Origin: Fomitopsis serialis
Lineage: Eukaryota > Basidiomycota > Agaricomycetes > Polyporales > Fomitopsidaceae
Direction: 5' to 3'
Length of the DNA: 64,000 nt
Assembly (NCBI RefSeq): GCF_022376445.1
Contig: NW_025955069.1
Span: forward strand, 62,001 to 126,000
Of the stretch, positions 26,695 to 38,800 are shown piece after piece. The notes beneath the pieces are model-generated. The model was not told where the DNA came from. It worked only from the letters and a program-made list of their open reading frames with translations, and did not search any database. Each line of letters begins with the position of its first letter. Position 1 is the stretch's first letter. Both the position numbers and the translations under genes were made by a program.

Positions 26695-28919
26695 CTACAC
26701 ATCATCGACCGACCTGACCCGTAGGTTAAGCTGAGGAGGCTCCTGCTCGCGCCCTCTAATCTTGGGCTTGATTGTATTGCTCGTTTGGCGGTAGAAGTCG
26801 TATATGTCATCCACATCTTCGATCACGAACCGGCGGATGATGGTGGATATGACGATCTGCGGGACGAACGTCAGCCGTACGGTGATGTACGAGGTCACTC
26901 GTGGGGCTCACCTTGAACTCTGCCATGGCTAGATGGACCGTCGTTTCAATGAGTTGTTCACAGCGTGGAAAGAGCAACTTACCAAAGTACCTTCCGAGGC
27001 AAGTCTTCGGTCTGACGCAAAGACAGCGCGTTAACGATGCAAAGGGTGAAATACAATGAAGACTTACCCATCCCCGAATGTCAGCAAATGTCCAGGTGCA
27101 CGAATCATCTTCACCATCTCAGGCAAAGGCCCGCTGACCTCCTCTAACCATCGCTCAGGGCGGAACTCCTCCGCATCCGGGCCCCAGATCGCGGGGTCTG
27201 AATGTATACCATCCCGTACGGGGACATGGACCAATTGTCCTGGAGTCACAACGACATCCGTCGCTCCCGTAGAACGAAGGGGAAAGTGCAGGGGTATCGT
27301 GTCGGGGGCCACGGCAGCACGAGTAACGGTCAACAAGACAGCCTTCGTGCGCATCGCCTCGCGAGCGACGGCGTCGAGATATGGAAGTTCGCTGCCGGTG
27401 AGGTCATCGTAGTTAGGCTCCCGTCCTTTTTCTTCGATGAAAGCTTCGAGCTCCGCTCGCAGTTTGTCTTGGATTGCGGGTTGTTTCGCCAGCTCGTACA
27501 GGCATTCCTACGTGGCACCAATGGATGAGCTGTACTTCGTCATCTAGCCATTGGGTCAGTGCAGTAGAGGACCCACGGAAAGGATATTCGCTGTTGTCTC
27601 ATAGCCGGCAAAGATGACTGCGCACATCTGATGACGTCTGCATGAGCATCCATACATCGCGAGCCCGCACGACACGTACATTGGCAATCGCCGTATCCCG
27701 ATCCATCGATTCACCAGTTATCATCTTGCTGCTACCTGAACGACCAACGTGAGGCATGGTTTCTTCAAGATGCCTGAGCCAACCTACCCATAGCATCCAG
27801 CAGCTTCGAGTGCATCGCCCCTCCGCCGATGCTTTTCTGCAGCTCGTTGTCCTTCCATATCCTGTCCGCAATCTTCCCGAGCTCGGTCCGGAGCAGGACC
27901 GTCCAGTCCCGCATGGGGCTGGGTGCCTTGTACAGGATGGGAAACGCGTCGACGAGTGACTCCGCGACGAGCGTCAGCGTGCCGGAGGGACGTCGGCTAT
28001 TTTGCGATGAGGGCGGGGATGTTTGGGTCTTCGGAGAGCGTGTAGGAGAACGTTGTCATGCTTATGGCGTCGATGCTACGAGACCAGGTCATTCAGGGAT
28101 CCGGAACGCATGAATGACGGCGGATACGAACGCGACTCGCTGCATTTTGGTGGTGATCTCAGATATGATGCCCGAGGGTCCAGCTTTCCGCAGCTCTTCT
28201 TCCCATTCTTGTTTGAGCTAAGGCGAGTAAGGTAGTTCAGCTGAAGAACATATCGTCGGTGGCCGCGAGGGGAAAACTCACTCGTTCGGCGAGGTCAAAG
28301 AGGACATGTGATACCTCTCGAACATTCGATGGCCTACAAAGTCGTCAGTGGCTACTCACATAACAACGGCGTGTGTACTGACGAGAAGGCCGTGTTAAGC
28401 ACAGCTCTTTGTCGTTTATGATGTTCACCTGGGAGTTCCTTCAGTCCGTGTAGCCCTCATGGAATGGGGCCTCTACCTTCGGCATTGAACACCCCATCCC
28501 CGAACTGCGAAGACGATCAGCCATGTCATTTGTAATACACATGATACGTACGAATTCTTTCAAAGCCACCCTATCGGAGTAATTGCGTTGGAAGTTTGGC
28601 GAATTCAATATGTGCGCGGCGCCTTTCGGATCGCCTACGACTAGTTCCAAGTCCTGCAAACGTTCAATCATGCTGTGAACGAAATCGTGTGCATGTCGCT
28701 CACTCCAAATGGCCCGCGTAGCTTGTATGTTTGTCCGTAAGTGCGAGTCCATTCTCTGTAGAGCGTGCCCACTGGTTTCGGAACAAGGTCATAATTGTAT
28801 CCAAGGAACCAGTTCGACGGTATCGGTCCAGGGACGTGTTCCAACGTCGGATGCGAGCGCAGAAGTCGTCGTACCACCCAAACGACTAAAACGGCACCGA
28901 TGATTGGCCACAATGACAT
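26695..28919 (-). CDS. Cytochrome P450 monooxygenase
   Basis: Microsomal class II P450 of unknown substrate. ATG at 28,919 gives an N-terminal membrane anchor (LWPIIGAVLVVWVV) and a Pro-rich hinge (HVPGPIP). The C-helix segment GEHHKRQRAVLNTAFSS lies at about 28,440-28,385 across an intron. The I-helix oxygen-binding motif is AGYETTAN (about 27,605-27,580). The K-helix ExxR is EAMR (about 27,363). The PERF-type motif is FRPERW (about 27,160). The heme loop is FGDG, an intron, then TCLGR with the Cys ligand (about 27,010). It ends at TAG 26,695. Near 28,000 the frame moves by one base in a TTTT run (between PNIPALIA and RRPSGTLTL), which needs one indel to read through. It is divergent from the flavin-reductase gene at 29,955. 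I cannot assign a CYP family. Confidence 0.9.
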
Positions 28920-29954
28920 GACCGCCGCGTAGTCAAGTGGTGGCGAGGCCGTAGTGAGTTGTAGCACAAACTCGAGGCTTGACTCGGAGCTTGCAATCGT
29001 AACGTTTCTAGCTAAAGCGAAGGAACGGTCGGTCGTCGAGCTGGCGGGATGGTGGTCCAAATATCAGAGCTCACCGTGGCAGCATCGTGTTTGTGGGTGA
29101 GTCTCTGATGACAGTGATGTGTGTTTGCGCGGAGTGATGCATCATCGCGTTTCGTCGCTCGGGTTTGCCCTAGCTCCGCAGCGGAACGCTACTAGCACGC
29201 CGGAGAAGACCCGCTATATGTGAGTCAATTTAGCTACTCGTGCTGATCCTCACGATGTATTCCTCTGCTTGGATGGCAACCACGTACCAGGCATACAGCC
29301 GCACGACTTGAAAGGTATGCGCGAAGTGGCAATGATCAACCGGAGACTCTCGCATGTTGAACTTCATTTCCACTTCCACAGTTCGTCGTGGCGTGGCCCA
29401 TGTAAGGGGGGTCGCTCCAAGCCATCGAGGGTTAGGACGAGTAAGTACTGGTGACTCGGACTATAGAATGGACTCGTATTAGGACGAGGCGGTACATTGT
29501 TTCACCGGCCCGGGGCACTCCCGGCCGGGGGCGCGCCGGGCGACAACGTTAACGCTTGCAGACAATTCGCAACATTGCCCATCGCAGCTGTCTCATTGAC
29601 AGATACATAGAACTTGGTACGTCGCGCTACCAGGTTCAGATCACAGCTAGACTATAGGGCTGTTTTAGAGAGCGATGCTGACTCGACAAGTGGTAGTACT
29701 GCTGGCCGCCATCACTCAGCTCAAGCCTCAGGGTATATGTGTATGTTTTCGCCAACTCGAACCCAGAGCCTATCAGTAGTCCACGCGTACGGACTCCGAG
29801 CTTCGCCCCGGAGTGTGCGCATGCTCGATAGGGCAGTGCAGGGAACGCGCTCAATGAGCAGACGCCCGAAAGGTCTGGATACGCACCCTACAAAGCCTAC
29901 ATAAGCCTGTTCAATCATCGTCATCGACCAGGCAGCGCATCCCACACCGCAGAT
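28920..29954. other. Divergent intergenic region, P450 / flavin reductase
   Basis: About 1 kb between two divergent starts, so both promoters are here. It includes a GC-rich block with inverted CCCGG/CCGGG pairs at about 29,504-29,540. No gene was recognised. Confidence 0.5.
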
Positions 29955-31037
29955 ATGGCTGCCGATATCCCACTGTTCAATAACTCGTTCGCGTACCAGA
30001 GTACGCTTTCGCCGAACCCGCAGTGGACCTATGGTCAAAAGACCGCGGACACACCGGCAGGTAAGGCATGGATGGAAGGAGAGAAGGCAGGCTGGAAGGT
30101 GGTGGACACCGCGAAGGAAGACAAGCTGGAAGTTTTTGCGTACAGCTTTTTCGATACCGCGCTGTATCCTCACACTATCTCGTGTGCAGGAAGCTGTATA
30201 CGCTCATGATCAGCGGGATCGTCCCTCGTCCGATCGCATTCGTATCATCGCTGTCAGCGAGTGGGGCTGAGAATCTCGCACCGTTCAGGTGATTGCGTTA
30301 TATTCCCGACAAAGACAGTGGCTAACCCAGGTACTATAGCTGGTTCAATATGGTGCGAATTTACAATTCGAAGCGCAGAGAAGCCTCCTCATTCGAACCA
30401 TAGGTCACACACAATCCACCCCTCGTCTCGATCTGCTGCGGCAACGGTCGGCAGCACATCAAGGACACAACGAGCAACATCAAGGCCACCAAAAGCTTCA
30501 CTGTGAACATCATCAGCGAACCGTTTGTCGAGGCTGCGAACGTCACATCCGTAGACGCGCCTGAGGGCGTGAGCGAGTGGCCGATCAGCGGTCTCACCAA
30601 GGAAAAGAGTGTACGTGTTCCGGGCGGACACTCCGTTACACCCAAGTATTCACAATATCCTCACACAGCTTCATGTCAAGCCCGCACGCGTCAAGGAGAG
30701 CGCGTTCAGCATGGAATGCGAGGTTCGCGTTATCTCCAGATGTCTCATGACAGACTTACGCATGCCGCCTACACAGCTCTTCCAGGTGATCGACATCGTC
30801 CACCCTGAATCCGGCGCGAACACGACGACGATGATCCTCGGGCATGTCAAATACATTCATGTGCGCAACGACGTGCTGAACGAGCGCGGAAACGTCGATC
30901 CTGCAAAGTTCAAGCCCGTCGGGCGTATGGGCGACATCTCGTACTCGCGCGTCGGTGATGGATTCCGGATCGCGAGGCCGGTATGGGCAAATGAGCAGGA
31001 GACGATCGAGAAGGCGATCGAGAAGCGCGATGAATGA
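29955..31037 (+). CDS. Flavin reductase-like FMN-binding protein
   Basis: Belongs to the flavin reductase-like (split-barrel, FMN-binding) family; members reduce or bind flavin for partner oxygenases. The start at 29,955 gives MAADIPLFNNSFAYQ. The core begins with KLYTLMISGIVPRPIAFVSS (about 30,190), and an intron separates LAPFS from WFNM. A further intron (about 30,353-30,400) joins WFNM to VTHNPPLVSICCGNG in frame. SFTVNIISEPFVEAANVTS (about 30,490-30,550) is the conserved mid-domain. The C-terminal half (HVKYIHVRNDVLN, SYSRVGDGFRIARP) is a typical barrel end, with TGA at 31,037. It lies head to head with the P450 and next to the MFS transporter. A partnership is suggested only by position. 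Confidence 0.82.
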
Positions 31038-31518
31038 CTAGAAGGTAGCAAGTTGTAGAGTTCGTGTCTAGTAGTAGCAAACCAAACTGTTGCAAGTGAA
31101 CGTATGGTGATCGCGTACTTCCGCGTTACCGACAGGCCCGCAAGGGCCGGGTTGGGTGAATGAGACAGAGACGATGATCGGGGAGAAGTTTGAGAGCGAT
31201 GATTGACTGGAGTATAAGTCGCAAATAACGACACTACAATTAATCGAGTGTCGCCGACGGAACGCAAATCCTGGACTTGCTTTCTTGTATGAATTGGCTA
31301 ACAGCTCACGCAACGTCGCGTATGCAGGTCTAAGTACGGGGCTACTGCAACGGCTATGCATCTACGGTGATGCGACGTCTTAGTACCAAAATGGGCATGT
31401 TGCTTGTCAAGCACGCCTTCAACAACATATTGTAAGTCAATGGTATCAACGTTTCAACATTCTAGTATCATACCAAGCACCCGCTGATCGCAGCAATAAT
31501 GACTTCTTAGTTCGAGAA
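31038..31518. other. Intergenic, convergent 3' ends
   Basis: About 480 bp between the flavin-reductase stop and the transporter stop. No gene was seen. Confidence 0.5.
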
Positions 31519-33332
31519 TCATCGAGGCAAATTCACCGCTCTCCGTTTCTGAACCTCCGTGACGACACCAATGACACCCAAAATCAGCGACCCTGCCAAG
31601 AGCAACACGCCAGTGAAGACGATGAGGCCGTTGAAGCCCGCCACAGTCGTGGTGGCCAAGAATGCGCCGGCGGTCGGAGTGCCGACGAGGTTGGCGATCC
31701 CGACCAAGAAGTACATCGCGCCTAGTTTGACGGATGGGAAGTCAAAATTTGATGATAGAACGGATAATTATTGTCTTACCTAGCCTAGCGCCGTACACCT
31801 CCAGCGGGGAGATGGTATAGATGTACGCAGGTAGCAAGGTTACAAAAGCACCTAAAATAATCGTCAATGACCGATGATATTATGCGTCTGGCCAGAGACG
31901 CCGTACCTGTGAACAGACCATACATGGCCGCGAATGCCGTGATGGCAGCGGGCGTCCGCGCCGGTAGCCACAGCGCAAGCGTGAAAATGCTGGCGATGAT
32001 AGTGGAGGGACGAGGATCGTGATACTGTCCAAGTTCGTCAGACACAAGCCACTCCGAGGGAGGGATACACGCACCATCCCCAACGGTCCGCCATCAACCC
32101 AGGAATGACACGAGATGGCGTGCCGAAGGCATTGATGATCGGCAAGAGGTATATCGCATAGCTGTTAGGGACGCCGAAGAAATCTGCAAATATCTGGATG
32201 TAGAAGTACGGTATGAAGATGGCGTAGAACACTCTGATGATGTGGTCAGTCAATTTCAAGAGGGAAAAGACGTCCAGCACGACTCACATGAACGCCGCTA
32301 TCGTCGCGAGGACGTATCTCCAATCCTTGAAGCCGTTGAGGTCGACCAGACCTCTGAGCGAGATGCTGCGCGAGAGCGGCAACCGCGTGCGGATGGTAAG
32401 GCACGCGATCGTCAAGCACCCGAGACAGAGGAAAGCCACAGCCCGTACTGCCCATGGGAAGCCGATGCTGACGATGAGTCGCTGCAGCATGATGGGGAAG
32501 AACACCCCGCCTATTGAGCTGCCGGAGGCTATGACGCCGATCGCGTATGCTCGTCTCTTCCTGAACCAATGCCCTGCCACGGACATGGTAGGATTGAATC
32601 TGCGAGGAGAAGAAGATTAAGGGTGGTCGAAGCGATAGAAGACGTGCTTACGGCGTCAGCTTACATGCATGCTAGCCCGAACCCGAAGAGTATTCCTTGC
32701 GAGAGGAATATCTGGTAGGGCTTGTCTGGTTGCACCAGTGATAGCATCATGAGGGAGAACACGATGAAAAAGGATCCCAATGGGATCAGAACCTACATGA
32801 TGCTGTGAGTTCCGATCCGAAGTGGTCATTACGTAGGGGATGCACTGTACACCAGTCCCGTAAGCGTCGTATACCCGCCCCACGATGGGACCGCCACCGT
32901 AGAGGAAAAACAACTGGATCGCTCCCACCAACGCGATGGTTGACGAGGACGAATGCGACAACAGCGTCGATTGGTAGTAATCCTGGAATACGCCCTGATC
33001 TCCCGGGATTCTGTCAGCAAATTGTAACGACAAGTTGAGTGAACTTACATAGGAATTGGTGATACCGAAGGTGGCGATGAACGCGAAGAATCCTCCCACA
33101 CCACTGACCATGCCCGAAGACCACCTTCCGGAAACTCTGATGTGCTCGATGTTGTGGTTGCTGGCGACTCTGTTGACTGCTGCTCCTTGGCCTCGACGTC
33201 TGCACTGAGCTTCTCCTTGTCTTGCATCCCGTCAATAGTCGGTGACGCCGATCGTGCAATAGATTCTCGCGCCGACGCATTGATTATCGAATGACGTCGC
33301 CTGTCACTATGGGTTTGTGGCGGGGCGCTCAT
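31519..33332 (-). CDS. MFS transporter, monocarboxylate (MCT/SLC16-like) type
   Basis: Plasma-membrane transporter of the fungal monocarboxylate-porter branch of the MFS; the substrate cannot be told from sequence. ATG at 33,332 starts a hydrophilic cytosolic head with Ser/Thr and Glu. The signature EGGLRAWSVV is directly followed by GGFFAFIATFGITNSY (first membrane helix). Later helices include FLYGGGPIVGRVYDAYG, VRAVAFLCLGCLTIACL and FNGLIVFTGVLLLAGSLILGV, with RRAVNLPR at the end. Several introns occur. Between WSVV and GGFFAF (about 33,098) the frame moves by one base; one missing base would restore the usual family reading. Two near-identical 18-bp units lie just upstream of the start (about 33,335-33,380). 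Confidence 0.87.
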
Positions 33333-34858
33333 GGCGGACGAGAGATCCTTGCAGGTGGATGAGAGATCCTTGCAGACAGCGAGGAGACGCAGGCATCCAT
33401 GTGAGCATCTCTGTATATATTTCCCTCGTTGCCGGACCAGTCGGATGTATCGGTTTGGTATCGGTGCATGCAAAGTTCCCATGCCTGAGGCATCTGTGGT
33501 TATGGCCGCGCCGTGCCGTTTCAGTTGGTGATTCCTGACTGTACCCGGGTCCTCACCGTGATGACTCTGCAGACCAGTTTGCCAGCCTAGCAGTAAGCTT
33601 CTGGTCTTCGGAAAAGGGACCGACGCATCGGCCGGACAGCAAAGAGGGGTTCACCAACCTTAAAGGTTCACGGTACATGTCTTCTGACACGGTTGGGCGG
33701 TCACAACATGGAGTCCATCCGGCGTTCCGAACGGCCGTGAGTCGGAGTCCTACATACAGGTCACGAGGACACCCTTGTCTTCGATCGACTGGGTCAGTGA
33801 CACCGACGACTGTCGTCTACATAACTGAGGGATTTGAGACTCGAGGCGACTCGAGTACTGACTAGCGCAGGAGTACCAGCCTCCGCGTTGCTCGATGCCC
33901 GGCGCTGGCGCCCTCCTTTCCCCGATCGCACTCCGATAACCGTTATTGATAGCACCATTCAGCCAGCGCTGCAAAGACCGTCTTATAAACCTCCTCTCTG
34001 CACAGTAATCGTGAGCGTTGACTCACCGGCGTGCAAAACATCGTACTGCGCCAAGATTGAAGAGACCGGGATCTTGAATGGATACCAGAAGCGAATCCGC
34101 AAGGAGCAAAGTCGAGTCTGGCTGAGTCCGGGCGGGTTCCGACTCAGCAAACTGCGCAGCTACTGGGCGAGGGCGCGCGGCAGATGTACTGCTGTGCCTT
34201 CTCATCGCAAGCTGCATCACGGTCAGACACAAATCATATACATACTCAAAATCTGCTAGTCGTTTCATGACTGTCGACTCCAGCATGCGATGCAGGGGAA
34301 CCGGGACAAGAAATTTAGTTGGGCGTTGATAAACGCATAAGCACCGGATGAGTGTGACGGTCGTCGCCCCACAACAAGTCTACGCGCTTATGGCGGACAG
34401 CGCATTCGCGTGAAATTTGTACTGATAGCGGACACTGTCTTAGAGGCGCAGGTTTGTCATTGTCTAGACATGCAAAGACATTGTTGTGACGTACTTTCAT
34501 GACCGAGCCGGCGCTACCCATCTCGGGCGAGCCTACAATGCAGCTTTCCTCGCCCCATGGGCAACTAGCACCTGTGCCATAATGCGAGACACAAACCAGA
34601 CTTGATTGTACGACGTTTGACCAATACGCACGTCAAGGGTTGGTCGAATGCCATGGCACAACCGCTGGGGTTCCCACCGTCTAGCGACCCCCTAAGAAGC
34701 GTGCAATGAATTGAGATCGTATCCTTGAGTATGAAAATAAGACAGCCCATGAAGCCGTCGAGGAAACAGCACGATCATTTCATTTGATCCTGCTTTTTAG
34801 CATCTTCGTCAGCTACCTTCACGCCGATAGATACTGTCCATTGTAAGTTAACAACGGA
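33333..34858. other. Intergenic, nothing recognised
   Basis: About 1.5 kb. Short ORFs (for example 33,834-34,259 +) lack splice context and recognisable motifs. It should hold the transporter promoter and the 3' UTR of the fucose-synthase fragment. Confidence 0.45.
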
Positions 34859-35742
<884 letters not shown>

Positions 35743-35832
35743 TCATCCACGTTCGTCTAATGGAGCGCTGACTAGCTGATCGAAGGACCCCGAATACTAG
35801 ATCGATTTCAAGTCGAATTGAATACGGGCGAA

Positions 35833-35912
35833 ATGAACCGAAGCGACTGTCGATCGCTAATCAACCGAAGCGACTGCGCAATGAACCGAAGCGACTGTCA
35901 ATCGCTAATCGC
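35833..35912. repeat. Short direct repeats beside the fucose-synthase breakpoint
   Basis: Two 31-bp units beginning AATGAACCGAAGCGACTGTC and ending ATCGCTAATC flank a shorter unit AACCGAAGCGACTGCGC. They start about 100 bp upstream of the truncated gene. Confidence 0.75.
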
Positions 35913-38369
35913 ATCAGTTATTTATGAAACCATCACCTGATTCGCCACAAGCTAAGTAAAGTACAAGCGCAATCGACCATGACTCGAGACGAATGAATTA
36001 CCTTGTGCATGGTTAAAGGCATCTATCAAGTGAGTGAGCAGGTGAGCAAACCGGAAGTGCTACTACCCGGGTACAAGACAGGGCTGGCGTCAGTCGAGCA
36101 CAGCGTAGGCGGAGTCAAGTCCTCCGAAAGCGGGTGGGGTGGGGTGGTGCTTGTGGTTGGCCGGCTTAGGTGCGGACCATCACCAGAAACGAACACGCAC
36201 ACCCGTGCTGAAGAACGGTGTGAAACGCCGTGCGCATGAAGCGTGATGGATGCCAGGGTGTGAGGTTAGTGGCGGGGGTGCGATGTGGAGGCCAAGTTCA
36301 TGGATTACGCTTAGCAGAGCACCAGAGTCGGCGGCGGTGATGCCAGGCTACGTGACGACACCAGTGGGCTCGACGATGGTTTACAACGCATCGAGTCGCC
36401 CAGAGTGTCGCAGGGATCAGTACTGGAAGTCGGGTGAGAAGTGACAAGATCAGCTCCCCGATGACCGGGAGAGCCGATGGCAGCGTGCGGACGCTCCGGC
36501 GGGTCCACAACTCTCCGGAGACGTGTACGCGTCTCCGGGGACGACGTCTAGCGTAAAGAGCTGCGTCCGTGAGTGCAGGGCGCAGAGATGGGTGGCGGAG
36601 GGGAGGATATTACTATAACAGTGTTGGAAGGCAGCGTTGTGGTCGAGCTACCAAGCGATATGAGTGGACTTGACGGCGTGTTTCCACAAGGACGCGGGAT
36701 CGCGAGGGTGATGAGCAAGGATAGCTTAAGTCAGTAAACAGGTGAGTAGGCGAGGCTAGACGTACGAGCAGACAGGCCAACGGCAATGGATAAGCAGAAA
36801 AAGGATAACCGTTGCTATCCTCGACAGTTCTGGATTCCCGTGCCTCCCCGGGCCCCGCACGCTCTCCGAGTATTGCACTCTCAGTGGCGCCTCGTTCCCA
36901 TCCTCCCACAGTGATACAAGGACCGCCTTCAAGGCCGGCGCCCTCCGCAATCCTTTCGAATATGCGGGTTCGTGCCGGGCAGGAATGGATCAGTCGAGTC
37001 GGCACGCAAAGCAGTTATTATGAGCAACTATATGTAGCTAAACTCGGGCAACCGCTCACTATGCTAACAAGCTAGTAGTATGCGAATCAAGTGCGTGTGG
37101 GCGAGTGCAAGGTGGCGCAGACAGTAGCGAGATCGGTAAATACTTTTTGAGGTCCGCGCCTGTGACTCTAGGTCGCAACGTGGCTGGTTAGGTTGCGTGC
37201 GTGGGACCGTCAACTGAGTCTGGCTCTCAGTGGAGGGCGAGCCAAATGCTACACGAAACCCCCCAGACCGCTAGCGGGATACCTGGAGACGACCTTGTCG
37301 ACTGCCAGGCACAGCGTTGACCACGTGGGAAACGCAACACTCCACCAAAAAAAAACAAATGCTACACGAAGGCTCGACTGTCGAAGGTAAGTCCTTGAGT
37401 CTTGGCAGTCACTGGTGTTCACCTCAATCTTCACAGCTAGTGCATACTCGAGGAAACATGACGAAGGATCTTATCCGCTCATCTCATTGCATTCGACTGT
37501 CTGTCTAGTATCTACCCAGTTTGCTCGCACTTGGACGGCCAAGTGCAAGCACAGGTGTGGTGGGAACGGCGAGAAAGTCAGTCGTCATACCCGTCATCTG
37601 TATACATAAGCATATGCAAATCGCTCGCCCCATTCACAGAACAGCACGAGCCGCATCGCACGAGAGAGGACACGGCTCACTGCTCAGGGAGCAGACAGGA
37701 GGACAAGTGGACGGGGTAGGTGCCGCAGGCATGGCGGCGCAAACAGGTGGGGCTAAGAGGGCGACACGAGGACCGGAAATTGGGTCCTCGGCCTGCGTGT
37801 GCGCATTGACGATCATTCACAGGGACCGACTGTGTGACGCGTTCGCTCTGCGTACCGGGGAGGGATCTATGGGCCGGAAACATTGAATTAACTGTCTGCG
37901 TGAAGTTAGATGGCCGGCCCATCTGGCATAACTTACTTCCAGCCTTGTTGGGGTAGAGCAAACAGCCAGACAGTGGTGTGCTGAGAGGTTGGTCGGACGC
38001 GGCACGCGGAGCTGCCGGGTGGGCGGGCTGCGAGTATGCGCGGCGTGATTCGCGCACACACTGCTGATTGTCTGCCACGGATGCACGCAGGATGTATAGC
38101 ATTGATGCACACTCGGTAGAATAGGACATGCATTTTAGTAATGATATTGAACAACCTGAACTGGCCACAACAGTACATGGAACGAACGGACTGCGGGCGG
38201 GTGGACGGGTGAAACGGAGAGGCGAGCGTCGAGCGTGCCAACGACGACGGTGACCGACACGAGACGGTGGAGGTAGCAAGGAAAATCGACGGCGGGCGGG
38301 CCGTTCGCCGCTCGCTCGGCCGAAACTAACACTATGCTGCGATAGTCGGTCAGCCCGTGCCGCGCAAAG
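35913..38369. other. Gene-poor DNA with hairpin and retroposed fragment
   Basis: About 2.5 kb without a credible ORF. It has a hairpin at 36,515-36,538 (CCGGAGACG, 6-nt loop, CGTCTCCGG) and a short poly-A-tailed insertion at 37,258-37,355. The remainder may be decayed repeat DNA. Confidence 0.5.
37258..37355 (+). mobile_element. Retroposed 98-bp fragment with A9 tail and 15-bp target repeats
   Basis: The perfect 15-bp direct repeat CAAATGCTACACGAA occurs at 37,243-37,257 and again at 37,356-37,370. The 98 bp between end in ACCAAAAAAAAA immediately before the second copy. A 3' A-run abutting a 15-bp target duplication is the signature of LINE-mediated (target-primed) insertion. The source RNA is not recognised; one segment (GACCACGTGGGAA) recalls the 3' part of 5S rRNA but the match is too short to claim. 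Confidence 0.65.
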
Positions 38370-38800
38370 AGCAAGCGAAGAGCAATCGAATTTCAGGGAA
38401 AGATTAAATAAAAAATGAATTGAAAGCGAAGCACGCTGGGCAGAGACGAAGCGAAGAGCAATCGAATTTCAGCGAATTGTCAAATTGAGAGCGAAGCGCG
38501 CTGGGCAGAGACGAAACGAAGAGCAATCGAATTTTAGGGAAAGGTCAATAGACAATGAATTGAAAGCGAAGCGCGCTGGGCAGAGACGAAGCGAAGAGCA
38601 ATCGAATTTTAGCAAAATGTCAATATAAATCAAATTGAGAGCGAAGCGCGCTGGGCACAGACGGAACGAAGAGCAATCGAATTTTAGGGAAAGGTCGATA
38701 GAAAATGAATTGAAAGCGAAGCGCGCTGGGCAGAGACGAAGCGAAGAGCAATCGAACTTTAGGGAAAAGTCAATAGAAATCGAATCAAAGCGTAACAAAC
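38370..38800. repeat. 75-bp minisatellite, about five units
   Basis: The unit core GCGAAGCGCGCTGGGCAGAG recurs at 38,426, 38,491, 38,566, 38,641 and 38,716 (period 65 then 75 bp), each followed by GAAGAGCAATCGAATTT. Because 75 is divisible by three and the unit lacks stops on the minus strand, a 109-codon ORF (38,469-38,798) with a 25-residue repeat results. I regard it as a by-product of the repeat. Confidence 0.85.

Noticed and set aside
35833..35912. CRISPR-like array
   Set aside because: Only two to three irregular units with similar rather than unique spacers, in a eukaryotic genome.
37258..37355. 5S rRNA-derived SINE
   Set aside because: Only about 13 bases resemble the 3' part of 5S rRNA; internal promoter boxes are not recognisable.
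38469..38798. Repeat protein of 109 codons
   Set aside because: The 75-bp tandem repeat by itself produces the open frame; there is no start context, splice site or neighbouring gene.
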